Virus record (IMG/VR): IMGVR_UViG_3300046002_002560
Location: 1-21,974 of that record
DNA length: 21,974 nucleotides
Direction: 5' to 3' (one strand)
Source: a virus
Of this stretch, positions 13,001 through 19,394 are shown piece after piece (the stretch's first letter is position 1; each line of letters begins with the position of its first letter). A program made the position numbers and the translations under genes. The notes under the pieces are model-generated. The model made no database searches. It was not told the DNA's origin and saw nothing but the letters and a program-made list of their open reading frames with translations.

Positions 13001-14335
13001 ATGATATTACAAATACTGCAAGAACTTGAAGCAAACAACTCTAGGAACTTCAAAATCGAATTGTTGACCAAACATAAAGACAATGAACTTCTAAAAGAAG
13101 TTTGTAGATTAGCAAATGATCCATTCACTCAGTTCTATCAAAGAAAGATTCCAAAGTATGAACCTAATACTTTTCTCCTAAGTGATAATAATCTAGATTG
13201 GGCTATCCAAGAATTAGTTGAACAATTAGCTAGTCGTAAAATTACTGGCAACAATGCTATTTCTCACCTCGTGTTCATCCTCGAGAACGTAACAGCAAAC
13301 AACGCCAAGGTACTCGAACGAATCATCCAAAAAGATTTGAAGTGTGGTGTTAATACTTCAACAATCAATAAGGTTTGGAAGAACCTAATACCAGAATTCC
13401 CTTGTATGTTATGTTCAGCGTTTGACCAAAAGTTGGTCGATAAGATTACATTCCCAGCCATAGTCCAAAAGAAAGAAGATGGTATGAGATTCAATGCTAT
13501 TGTTAAATTTGATAGAGATTTAAAAGGTACTGTTGAGTTTCGTTCTAGGAATGGTAAAGAGATTTCATTATTAGGTAGTCTTGAACAAGAATTTATTGAG
13601 TTGGCTTATGGTAAAGACCTTGTATTTGATGGTGAACTTTTAGTGTATGATACAGTTGAAACAGATTCAAAAGGTAAGATATGTGATCGCCAAACTGGTA
13701 ATGGTATCCTAAACAAAGCAGTAAAGGGAACTATATCAAAAGAAGAAGCAGATAGAGTGGTTGCTACTCTTTGGGATCAAATTCCATATGAGGATTTCAT
13801 TGCTGGTAAATGTGACCAGAGATATAGTTATAGATTAAAAAGATTAGAATATCTTATTGAAAGATGTGATGTATATAGGAAAATTGAATTGGTTGACACT
13901 TTTGATGTTCATTCATTAGAACAAACTCAAACAATATTCCAGAATTATCTTGATGATGGCGATGAAGGCATCATTCTTAAAGATCCAAACTCATTATGGG
14001 AAAACAAAAGATCAAAAGGTCAAATCAAGTTTAAGGCGGAGCTGGATTGTGATTTGAAAGTCTTGTCTGTTATATCTGGTACTGGTAAATATGCTAATGC
14101 CATTGGTTCATTATATTGTGAATCTGCTGATGGTGTTGTAAAAGTATATGTTGGTTCTGGATTCAATGATGAACAGAGAAACGCCTCACCGAGTGAATAC
14201 TATGGCAAAATCATATCTGTAAAGTATAATGCTAGAATTAAAAATGTAAAAGATGGGGAATCATTGTTTCTCCCAATCTTTCTTGAAATACGGAATGATA
14301 AAGAATTTGCAGATACTTCTAATGATATAAAATAA
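13001..14335 (+). CDS. 30: ATP-dependent DNA ligase, T4 gp30 type
   Basis: 444 residues, a little shorter than T4 gp30 (487). The N-terminus (MILQILQELEANN, KHKDNELLKEVCRLA) follows the T4 enzyme, including the RKITGNNAI and RIIQKDLKCGV stretches of its DNA-binding domain. The nucleotidyltransferase core has KEDG with the nucleophilic lysine K158, the FDGELLVYD motif, DEGIILKDPN and KFKAELDCDLKV, and an OB-like C-terminal domain. It seals nicks, joining lagging-strand fragments after RNase H removes primers. The ATG is chosen because it matches the T4 N-terminus, though only GAG is visible as ribosome site. Confidence 0.95.
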   Translation: MILQILQELEANNSRNFKIELLTKHKDNELLKEVCRLANDPFTQFYQRKIPKYEPNTFLLSDNNLDWAIQELVEQLASRKITGNNAISHLVFILENVTANNAKVLERIIQKDLKCGVNTSTINKVWKNLIPEFPCMLCSAFDQKLVDKITFPAIVQKKEDGMRFNAIVKFDRDLKGTVEFRSRNGKEISLLGSLEQEFIELAYGKDLVFDGELLVYDTVETDSKGKICDRQTGNGILNKAVKGTISKEEADRVVATLWDQIPYEDFIAGKCDQRYSYRLKRLEYLIERCDVYRKIELVDTFDVHSLEQTQTIFQNYLDDGDEGIILKDPNSLWENKRSKGQIKFKAELDCDLKVLSVISGTGKYANAIGSLYCESADGVVKVYVGSGFNDEQRNASPSEYYGKIISVKYNARIKNVKDGESLFLPIFLEIRNDKEFADTSNDIK

Positions 14336-14338
14336 TAG

Positions 14339-14367
14339 TTGACCCATTAATACGAGTATGCTATAAT
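14339..14367 (+). promoter_or_regulatory. Sigma70-like promoter
   Basis: TTGACC, 17 bases, TATAAT, then TACTCATACTTTGAA as after the ligase promoter. Confidence 0.8.
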
Positions 14368-14399
14368 TACTCATACTTTGAAATTAATGAGATTATACT

Positions 14400-14723
14400 A
14401 TGAAAACTGAAATTGAAACCTACTTGAACTTTATCTCTAACGACTATAAAAAAAGATTTTGTGTTCCTAAATACTTTGACCATATGCAAATAATGAACAA
14501 ATCTTTTGAAGATTCATTATCTTACCAAGACGGTAAAGTTTATATCAAAATTATTATTAAAGACAGTTCCGCCCACTCTTTTATCGTCAAAGAAGATACT
14601 AAACAATTCAAAAAAGGTGACATTCTAAAAGCAGCAAGTTGGAAGGCTCCTGCCAAAAACTTCGCTCGTGGTAATGTTTTTAATGTTGATTCGTATAAAA
14701 ATGTTCAATGGTGTGGAGCATAA
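14400..14723 (+). CDS. Conserved small phage protein of unknown function
   Basis: 107 residues. The N-terminal half is charged and helical (NFISNDYKKRFCVPKYFDHMQ), and the C-terminal half has the run KKGDILKAASWKAPAKNFARGNVF. From memory, that motif (KxGDIxKxASWKAPAKxxARGNV) recurs in small proteins of marine T4-like phages with no assigned role. It has its own promoter at 14339 and is followed by a hairpin rather than another close gene, so it may be a single-gene transcript. Confidence 0.7.
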   Translation: MKTEIETYLNFISNDYKKRFCVPKYFDHMQIMNKSFEDSLSYQDGKVYIKIIIKDSSAHSFIVKEDTKQFKKGDILKAASWKAPAKNFARGNVFNVDSYKNVQWCGA

Positions 14724-14732
14724 TAATGGGGT

Positions 14733-14748
14733 GGGACATCCGTGTCCC
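14733..14748 (+). other. Stable UNCG-type hairpin in the intergenic gap
   Basis: GGGACA, loop TCCG, TGTCCC: a 6-bp stem with a UNCG-class tetraloop in the 95-base gap after the 14400 gene. No T-run follows, so it is more likely to protect or mark an mRNA 3' end than to terminate by itself. Confidence 0.55.
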
Positions 14749-14818
14749 GAACTTCCATGTTCAAGAGTGCTTCCTTACATAGGTATTTATAATAATTTAA
14801 AATGAGGAAAATAAGTAA

Positions 14819-15004
14819 ATGAGTGATTTTATAAAGATGTCCGCTTTAATTGGATTAGTAACTGTTTTATTAGTAGGAATTCCTATAGCAGTAATTGAGT
14901 CTATGAATGTATTATTTCCTAGTGTTCTAATAGAATTAAATTTTAGCACATGGTTATCGACTCTAGTTCTTATTCTAGTATTCGCACCTAAATCCCCTTT
15001 ATGA
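14819..15004 (+). CDS. Small two-helix membrane protein
   Basis: 61 residues; ATG preceded by GAGGAAAATAAGTAA. Two hydrophobic segments, about residues 8-28 (ALIGLVTVLLVGIPIAVI) and 41-56 (FSTWLSTLVLILVFA), separated by a short loop, with few charges. It reads as a small inner-membrane protein. No family recognised. It is followed 10 bases later by the dsbA-like gene, so the two are probably on one transcript, although no clear promoter is visible just before it. Confidence 0.55.
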   Translation: MSDFIKMSALIGLVTVLLVGIPIAVIESMNVLFPSVLIELNFSTWLSTLVLILVFAPKSPL

Positions 15005-15014
15005 GTAAATAAAA

Positions 15015-15269
15015 ATGATATCAACACCGACAGACCGCAAAAAAGTAAAAGACGCTATTTCCGAGATTTCAGATTCTATGACTCGTATTGAGGCAGAGAG
15101 GGAATTGATTAAAGATATTGTTAATGATATCTCAGAAAATCATGAGATACCAAAGAAGTTTGTAAAAGCATTAGCAACTGTATACCATAAACAATCATTC
15201 TCCACTGTTGAGGCTGAACAAGAAGAATTTACATTGCTATACGAAACTTTATTTGAGTTACAGAAATAA
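15015..15269 (+). CDS. dsbA: DsbA-like double-stranded DNA-binding protein
   Basis: 84 residues, close to the 89 of T4 DsbA. The sequence is one helical domain: KKVKDAISEISDSMTRIEAE, RELIKDIVNDISE, then KKFVKALATVYHKQSF and an acidic end. The SxSMTRxExERxLIKxI and KLATVYHxQ pattern is what I recall from DsbA homologues of T4-like phages. In T4, DsbA binds double-stranded DNA near late promoters and modulates late transcription. The ribosome site is weak (GAGTAAATAAAA), so translation may depend on the membrane-protein gene just before it. Confidence 0.7.
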   Translation: MISTPTDRKKVKDAISEISDSMTRIEAERELIKDIVNDISENHEIPKKFVKALATVYHKQSFSTVEAEQEEFTLLYETLFELQK

Positions 15270-15270
15270 C

Positions 15271-15299
15271 TTGACATGTTTGTTTATTCGTTGTATAAT
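15271..15299 (+). promoter_or_regulatory. Strong sigma70-like promoter
   Basis: TTGACA, 17 bases, TATAAT, both exact consensus, beginning 2 bases after the dsbA stop; TTATAAATT follows at 15303-15311. Confidence 0.85.
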
Positions 15300-15326
15300 T
15301 ACTTATAAATTCAAATTGGAAATATA

Positions 15327-16466
15327 ATGGCTATCAGAACTAAAAAAATCGAAAAGAGCGAAGGTTATATTGCGAATAAACAAAATACCGCCGAAAAACG
15401 TAGAGAAAAGGCTAATGCTTTTTCAGCTATGTTTAAAGGAGGAGACGAACCCAAAACAGATCCGTTTGATTACAGAGTTTCTTTAATGAAGGCTCTTAAT
15501 TGGTATAACGTATCAGCGGATTTAAAAACTGTAAGAAGTTATGTTAATGACTATCTTATTAGTACAGAAAGAAAGCAGTTAATACCAATAATGAATCAAG
15601 TACCTGACTACGATGTTAGATCGCTTGGTTTCCTATGTCGTTTAAAAATGCGAGGTCAATATCTTGAAGAATTACATGAATTATCTATCGAGGAGATTGT
15701 GGGTAAGTTACTTACTAGCATCAATTCAGCTCCAAAACAAGTTCAAGTGGTTAAAAAAGTAAAAGTAGATAACACCTATAAATTGGCAGTTGAATATTCA
15801 GAAGCGTTTGAGGAAGCAATTGACAACTTTGTAAAGGATAAAAAAACTGATTTTAATGCGTTAGATTACTTAAAATCAAAAGATATGCCTGCCCAAATTT
15901 CTAAAAAGATGGGACAATATTATGCTTCTATGGTATCAGAATTAAAAGAGGCTCAGGTTGATGAAGATTTACAAGAAGGATATTCAAATTTTACAACTTC
16001 ACAATTAAAAAAGTTTATAACATTAGTTGAATCTATGGTTACAGCTTGTAATCAACAAGTACAATCTGTAAAGGTTAAGAAACCAAGAAAAGCAAAACTT
16101 GTATCACCTATTAAATTAGTTTCAAAATTGAAGTATTTGAAAGAGTTTGTTGAATTGAGTTTAAAATCTATTCAACCTACATCTATTATAACTAATTCAG
16201 AACTGTGGACTTATAATACAAAGTACAGAAAATTGGCAATATACAAGGCAGAAAAAGGTAATAAATTGACTGTAAAAGGCACATCAATTTTAGGATATGA
16301 TGTTACGTTATCTAAACAGGTTATGCTACGAAAACCAGAGGAATTCTTTAAGAATAATCCTATCGCTAAACTTGCGTTAATGAACGGAATGAAAGAAGTG
16401 AAAACAAAACCTGTAACACCTAATGGAAGAATTAATGATGATACTATTTTATTAGGAGTTTGGTAA
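15327..16466 (+). CDS. Conserved T4-like phage protein of unknown function
   Basis: 379 residues. It starts with a basic, probably disordered segment (KRREKANAFSAMFKGG), followed by a helical domain with FDYRVSLMKALNWYNV and DVRSLGFLCRLKMRG, a lysine-rich linker (VKVKKPRKAKL, about 250-260) and a C-terminal part with SELWTYNTKYRKLAIY, LSKQVMLRKPEEFF and a final NDDTILLGVW. This end is, from memory, typical of a conserved protein found just before rnh in marine T4-like phages. Basic segments suggest nucleic-acid contact. It overlaps rnh (TAATG), so the two are translationally linked. Function unknown. Confidence 0.75.
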   Translation: MAIRTKKIEKSEGYIANKQNTAEKRREKANAFSAMFKGGDEPKTDPFDYRVSLMKALNWYNVSADLKTVRSYVNDYLISTERKQLIPIMNQVPDYDVRSLGFLCRLKMRGQYLEELHELSIEEIVGKLLTSINSAPKQVQVVKKVKVDNTYKLAVEYSEAFEEAIDNFVKDKKTDFNALDYLKSKDMPAQISKKMGQYYASMVSELKEAQVDEDLQEGYSNFTTSQLKKFITLVESMVTACNQQVQSVKVKKPRKAKLVSPIKLVSKLKYLKEFVELSLKSIQPTSIITNSELWTYNTKYRKLAIYKAEKGNKLTVKGTSILGYDVTLSKQVMLRKPEEFFKNNPIAKLALMNGMKEVKTKPVTPNGRINDDTILLGVW

Positions 16467-17362
16467 TGATATTATTAGATTACTCGCAGGTGTGTTTGTC
16501 TGCTATATTACCATTCTCAAAGGACTTGAATAAGTCAGATGATGAAGTTAGGAATCTTGTTCGTCATGTAGTGCTATCTAATATTCTTACTTATAAAAAG
16601 AAATATGGTAAAGATTATGGAAATATTGTTGTATGTTGTGATGGTAGAGAGTATTGGAGAAAAGAGGTTTTTCAATACTATAAGGGGTCAAGGAAAAAGA
16701 ACAGAGACAAGTCTGCTTTAAATTGGAAGCTGATTTTTGATATATTATCAGAAATGAGGCAAGATTTAATTGATACCTTTCCCTATAAAGTAATACATAT
16801 CAATAGAGCAGAAGCAGATGATGTTATTGCGATATTAGCTGAATGGTCGCAGACTAATGAGTTAGTACAAGAAGGTATGTTTGAAGAACCTGAAAAGATG
16901 ATGATTGTATCAAGCGATGGAGACTTCCTACAACTACAGAAATATAACAATGTATCTCAGTGGTCACCTAATACAAAAAAGTTACTTAAAATGAGTCATA
17001 GAGACCTTCATGAGAAGTATATTACTCATATTGTAAAAGGAGACTCGGGAGATGGCATCCCTAATATATTAAGCAAAGATGAGGTGTTAGTAACAGATGG
17101 CATTAGACAGACTCCTTTAAGTTCTAAGAGGCTAGAAGAGTTCATTGAGGTTGGTAAGTCAGCTTGTAGAACTGATGATGAAATACGAAACTGGGATAGA
17201 AATGAAACACTTATTTCATTTGGATGTATTCCTGAGGATATACGAGAAGAAATTATTAATACATATAACACAACAACACCTAAAAGAGATTCAATGAAAT
17301 TAATGAACTATTTTATGAAACATAGGTGCAACTTATTACTATCAGAATTGGGTAACTTTTAA
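16466..17362 (+). CDS. rnh: RNase H / 5'-3' exonuclease, T4 Rnh type
   Basis: 298 residues from the ATG at 16466, which follows AGGAG with a 7-base gap; the TTG at 16460 is less likely. This FEN-family nuclease removes RNA primers and adjacent DNA from the lagging strand. Metal-binding residues are visible in order: LLDYSQVCLS (first Asp), CCDGREYWRKE, NRAEADDVIAIL, SSDGDFLQL and KGDSGDGIPN. The same sequence of motifs and the total length match T4 Rnh (305 residues). It works with the ligase and primase encoded in this window. The stop overlaps the next ATG by one base. Confidence 0.94.
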   Translation: MILLDYSQVCLSAILPFSKDLNKSDDEVRNLVRHVVLSNILTYKKKYGKDYGNIVVCCDGREYWRKEVFQYYKGSRKKNRDKSALNWKLIFDILSEMRQDLIDTFPYKVIHINRAEADDVIAILAEWSQTNELVQEGMFEEPEKMMIVSSDGDFLQLQKYNNVSQWSPNTKKLLKMSHRDLHEKYITHIVKGDSGDGIPNILSKDEVLVTDGIRQTPLSSKRLEEFIEVGKSACRTDDEIRNWDRNETLISFGCIPEDIREEIINTYNTTTPKRDSMKLMNYFMKHRCNLLLSELGNF

Positions 17363-17814
17363 TGACAAAATTTGTAACTGAAATGTTGGATGAGATCAAT
17401 GCAGATCCAACTAAAATTGAGGAATATAAGAGCAGTAATGCTATGAAGTTGGTGTTTGAATTTGCTTTCAATCCAGCAAATAAATTTGTATTGCCTGAAG
17501 GCAATCCACCATACAGAGAAGATGCGGCGCCTTTAGGTATGAGTCCTGCTAATCTGTTAATGGAATTGAAAAGGTTATATGTATTCTGTAGAGCAGATTT
17601 ACAAGCTATAAGACGAGAAACTTTATTTATACAGTTGCTTGAGAATGTACATCCTTCAGAGGCTAAGGTCGTTCTAGCTATCAAGGATCAAACCTTAACT
17701 AAACTATACAAGAAAATTACACATAAATTAGTATACGATGCTGGGTTAGTTACAGTTGCTCCAGAGGTTAAGCAGTCAAAAAAGGCACGAACATTGGCTG
17801 GAGCAGACCTTTAG
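17362..17814 (+). CDS. Conserved T4-like phage protein (probably DUF6433)
   Basis: 150 residues. Highly recognisable segments are EMLDEINADPTKIEEY, FVLPEGNPPYREDAAPLGM, RRETLFIQLLENVHPSEAK and IKDQTLTKLYKKIT. From memory this is a protein family of unknown function (I believe DUF6433) found directly after rnh in marine T4-like phages, and I cannot verify the number. It is helical with a basic C-terminus. Tight overlap with rnh (TAATG) and conservation of this order suggest a replication-linked role, but no catalytic motif is visible. Confidence 0.8.
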   Translation: MTKFVTEMLDEINADPTKIEEYKSSNAMKLVFEFAFNPANKFVLPEGNPPYREDAAPLGMSPANLLMELKRLYVFCRADLQAIRRETLFIQLLENVHPSEAKVVLAIKDQTLTKLYKKITHKLVYDAGLVTVAPEVKQSKKARTLAGADL

Positions 17815-17853
17815 CGCCAGCCAAAAAAGACACAACTATTTTTGAAAAAAGCG

Positions 17854-17882
17854 TTGACTTTTTAAAAACTATGATTTATAAT
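17854..17882 (+). promoter_or_regulatory. Sigma70-like promoter for the co-chaperonin
   Basis: TTGACT, 17 bases, TATAAT in the 84-base gap before the GroES-like gene, whose ribosome site AAGGAATTGAG follows directly. Confidence 0.85.
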
Positions 17883-17898
17883 AAGATAAGGAATTGAG

Positions 17899-18165
17899 AT
17901 GGGATTTAAACCAATAAGAAAAAATGTACTGATTGCTCAGATTAAAAGAAAGACAACTACTGAATCAGGTATCATTATTGAAGGTGTTAAAAGTGTCGCT
18001 GATACTGAAACAGCAAGAGTGTTGGGTATTGGTGATGAAGTCACTATGGTTCAAGTGGGCGATGAATTATTGGTAGATTGGAGTAAAACAGGTGTTATTA
18101 CCCTAGATGGGGAACAACGGTGTGTGATAGACGAAAGTAATATTATTGCTGTACTAGATAGATAG
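17899..18165 (+). CDS. 31: GroES/gp31-like co-chaperonin
   Basis: 88 residues, the size of a Cpn10 subunit. FKPIRKNVLIAQIKRKTTTESGIIIE at residues 3-28 follows the GroES N-terminal strand and mobile-loop start (xRPLxDRVLVxxxxxxxxxxGGIxLP), followed by ARVLGIGDE, VQVGDELLVDW and a final YxxIDESNIIAVL-like end (VIDESNIIAVL). T4 gp31 replaces GroES so that GroEL can fold the large capsid protein; the same role is likely here. The mobile loop is shorter than that of T4 gp31. The gene has its own promoter, and a structured RNA element begins about 15 bases after its stop. Confidence 0.88.
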   Translation: MGFKPIRKNVLIAQIKRKTTTESGIIIEGVKSVADTETARVLGIGDEVTMVQVGDELLVDWSKTGVITLDGEQRCVIDESNIIAVLDR

Positions 18166-18179
18166 AAAAGAAAACACCT

Positions 18180-18243
18180 CAAATGTCGGGAGATACAATT
18201 TGAATAACGGTGCAGTAAAAGTCTGTGATATCTCCCCCTAATT
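18180..18243 (+). ncRNA. Candidate structured RNA element, unit 1
   Basis: Hairpin CAAAT/ATTTG (18180-18184, 18198-18202); its loop holds GGGAGATA (18188-18195), which pairs perfectly with TATCTCCC (18229-18236), making a pseudoknot. Between them AACGGTG leads a second hairpin CAG-TAAAAGT-CTG (18213-18225). The unit ends CCTAATT, as do units 2 and 3. It lies just after the co-chaperonin gene, so it would be the 3' end of that mRNA. Family unknown to me. Confidence 0.55.
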
Positions 18244-18258
18244 ATTATAAAATAAGTC

Positions 18259-18287
18259 TTTACTTTTTGAAATAGTCGTAGTATAAT
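18259..18287 (+). promoter_or_regulatory. Sigma70-like promoter for RNA elements and tRNAs
   Basis: TTTACT, 17 bases, TATAAT, then AAC and TTATAAATT. Placed to start a transcript carrying RNA units 2 and 3, tRNA-Pro, tRNA-Thr and the tRNA-like element. Confidence 0.75.
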
Positions 18288-18300
18288 AACTTATAAATTA

Positions 18301-18403
18301 AAGAATTAATCGTTTGTGAAGTTTTTAAACGAAAGTAAAACACTACAGTCTGGCATGGGACTGATAACTGGTGGGGTAAGAGTCCCTAAATATGTCCCTA
18401 ATT
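18301..18403 (+). ncRNA. Candidate structured RNA element, unit 2
   Basis: Begins AAGAATTAATCG. Hairpin CGTTT/AAACG (18311-18331) is followed by AAAGTAA, hairpin CAGTC/GACTG (18346-18363) with loop GGCAT that can pair with ATG-CC at 18392-18397 across one bulge, then AACTGGTG and hairpin GGG-TAAGAGT-CCC (18374-18386), ending CCTAATT. Same order as units 1 and 3 with changed stem bases. The 20-mer GGTGGGGTAAGAGTCCCTAA is shared exactly with unit 3. Confidence 0.6.
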
Positions 18404-18406
18404 AAA

Positions 18407-18511
18407 AAGAATTAATCGGAGTAATTTACCGAAAAGTAAGCACTGCCAATAGTAGAAGGCGAATCTACTGGAACAACGGTGGGGTAAGAGTCCCTAATTA
18501 CGCACCTAATT
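18407..18511 (+). ncRNA. Candidate structured RNA element, unit 3
   Basis: Begins AAGAATTAATCG, 106 bases after the same start in unit 2. Hairpin CGG...CCG, then AAAAGTAA, hairpin AGTAG/CTACT (18451-18469) with loop GGCG that could pair weakly with CG and CC at 18501-18506, AACGGTG, hairpin GGG-TAAGAGT-CCC (18482-18494), ending CCTAATT two bases before tRNA-Pro. Confidence 0.6.
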
Positions 18512-18513
18512 TT

Positions 18514-18590
18514 CGGAATGTAGCTCAGCTTGATAGAGCTGTGCGTTTGGGGCGCACAGGTCCAAGGTTTGAATCCTTGTATTCCGACCA
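18514..18590 (+). tRNA. tRNA-Pro (anticodon TGG)
   Basis: 77 bases with encoded CCA. Acceptor CGGAATG/TATTCCG, D-stem GCTC/GAGC, anticodon stem GTGCG/CGCAC with loop TTTGGGG (anticodon TGG at 18548-18550), T-arm CAAGG-TTTGAAT-CCTTG. All arms pair normally. It is followed by the AU-rich linker GTTTTATTAATAAT. Confidence 0.93.
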
Positions 18591-18604
18591 GTTTTATTAA
18601 TAAT

Positions 18605-18679
18605 GCTCCCTAAGCATAAGTGGCGATGCAGTTGACTTGTAATCATCATAAATCGGTTCGATTCCGGTAGGGAGCTCCA
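18605..18679 (+). tRNA. tRNA-Thr (anticodon TGT)
   Basis: 75 bases with encoded CCA. Acceptor GCTCCCT/AGGGAGC, D-stem GCAT/ATGC, anticodon loop CTTGTAA (anticodon TGT at 18638-18640) on stem GTTGA/TCATC with one T-T mismatch, T-arm ATCGG-TTCGATT-CCGGT. Position 8 is A instead of the usual T, a small oddity. Confidence 0.87.
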
Positions 18680-18683
18680 AATT

Positions 18684-18746
18684 ATCGCCATCTTCTAATG
18701 GTAGGATCCTGTATAGGGAATGAGTGTTCGACTCACTCTGGCGATA
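18684..18746 (+). tRNA. Short tRNA-like element or tRNA pseudogene, identity not assignable
   Basis: 63 bases. Acceptor ATCGCCA/TGGCGAT is a perfect 7-bp stem and the T-arm GAGTG-TTCGACT-CACTC is perfect, with a D-like arm TTC-TAATGGTA-GGA. Only 15 bases remain for the anticodon arm and variable loop, about 7 too few; TCC-TGTATAG-GGA is the best stem, with G rather than T at position 33. No CCA is encoded. The stop codon of the minus-strand endonuclease lies in its T-arm. Confidence 0.55.
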
Positions 18747-19278
18747 ACTTCTTACCTGTACGGGAAGCAGTTCTTTTAGATATTGTTTCAGCAGATAGTT
18801 TCTTACCTGTATGAGAAGCAGACAGTTTTGCTTTATGTTCATCAGAAAAAGTTCTTCCTGTGTTAGAAGCAGACATTTTTGCTTTTGTTTCATCAGAATG
18901 GGGGTTTTGTTTTTTACCTGTATGAGAAGCAGACAGTTTTGCTTTATGTTCGGCAGATAGAGTTCCTCCTTTTAAAGAGCCACCGTTAATGCCATTTTCT
19001 GGTATTAGATTTGCCCACTCATTGGAATTTACAATATCCCAATGTTCAGATATTAATAATGCGACTTCAGTTATTGAAGTATCTATATATGGTTCTGATA
19101 ACCAGATAGTTTTAACAAATTGTTTGCCGTGTTTTTTGATATGGCGTTTCCAATGTTTACCTGAACCTAGATATTTGTATGGATTTGATTTTGTGGTCTT
19201 ACCAAAATATTTTAATCCAGTAACTGAATGCTTCTTAATGTAAAGGTAGGTTGGGATTAAGGGTGTATAAATATTCAT
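18733..19278 (-). CDS. GIY-YIG homing endonuclease with NUMOD3 repeats
   Basis: 181 residues on the opposite strand to every other gene. The N-terminus has the GIY-YIG pair as YLYIKKHSVTGLKYFGKT, then YLGSGKHWKRHIKKHG and a putative catalytic glutamate in TEVALLISEHWD. The C-terminal 75 residues hold four NUMOD3-type DNA-binding repeats (SAEHKAKLSASHTGKK and variants). The ATG at 19278 follows TAGGAG by 8 bases. The last codons (LSPE and stop) are the complement of the acceptor and T-arm of the tRNA-like element, so the gene ends inside it. Homing endonucleases spread by cutting alleles that lack them; tRNA-cluster insertion fits this. A late-type promoter lies upstream on its strand. Confidence 0.88.
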   Translation of the reverse strand: MNIYTPLIPTYLYIKKHSVTGLKYFGKTTKSNPYKYLGSGKHWKRHIKKHGKQFVKTIWLSEPYIDTSITEVALLISEHWDIVNSNEWANLIPENGINGGSLKGGTLSAEHKAKLSASHTGKKQNPHSDETKAKMSASNTGRTFSDEHKAKLSASHTGKKLSAETISKRTASRTGKKLSPE

Positions 19279-19342
19279 GCTGATACTCCTAGTAAGTTAT
19301 TAGAGCCAATAGGAATTAGTAGTTCCGTGATTGGCGTTTTTA

Positions 19343-19371
19343 TTGACTTATAACAGAATCTGTTATACAAT
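19343..19371 (+). promoter_or_regulatory. Sigma70-like promoter for the RNA array and tRNA-Gly
   Basis: TTGACT, 17 bases, TACAAT, reading toward the RNA units at 19395. The spacer is almost wholly a palindrome (separate entry). Confidence 0.7.
19349..19367. promoter_or_regulatory. 19-bp perfect palindrome inside the promoter: candidate operator
   Basis: TATAACAGAATCTGTTATA: two 8-base arms around AAT, lying between the -35 and -10 boxes and overlapping the first two bases of the -10. A dimeric repressor bound here would block the promoter. The binding protein is unknown. Confidence 0.6.
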
Positions 19372-19372
19372 G

Positions 19373-19380
19373 TATTTATA
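19373..19380 (-). promoter_or_regulatory. T4-type late promoter for the homing endonuclease
   Basis: On the minus strand this is TATAAATA, the exact T4 late promoter core read by the gp55 sigma factor, about 95 bases upstream of the endonuclease start. I-TevI of T4 is also expressed from a late promoter. Confidence 0.55.
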
Positions 19381-19394
19381 TAAAATAATATTTC

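Noticed and set aside
14726-14782. 18-codon ORF over the UNCG hairpin
   Set aside because: Very short, its start is inside the hairpin region and no ribosome site precedes it.
14784-14791. Minus-strand TATAAATA late-promoter match
   Set aside because: It reads antisense into the 14400 gene with no minus-strand gene to serve; likely chance in AT-rich DNA.
17815-18260. Intrinsic terminators after the DUF6433-like and co-chaperonin genes
   Set aside because: No GC-rich stem followed by a T-run was found at either place; the stems present belong to the RNA unit.
18370-18497. CRISPR-like repeats (two identical 20-mers)
   Set aside because: Only two exact copies 108 bases apart inside longer, structured repeats; no regular spacers and no cas genes.
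18180-18511. Glutamine riboswitch/downstream-peptide, hammerhead or HDV-like (theta) ribozyme
   Set aside because: CGAAAGTAA and CTAA fragments are suggestive, but the required cores (paired outer stem with GGAACGC, CTGATGA plus GAAA, or the HDV strand order) could not be laid out on the sequence.
18506-18893. Minus-strand open frames covering the tRNAs and the end of the endonuclease
   Set aside because: They run through perfect tRNA structures and overlap the endonuclease in another frame; low-complexity, no ribosome site.
18989-19243. Plus-strand frame opposite the homing endonuclease
   Set aside because: Antisense to a clear GIY-YIG/NUMOD3 gene; no start signal.
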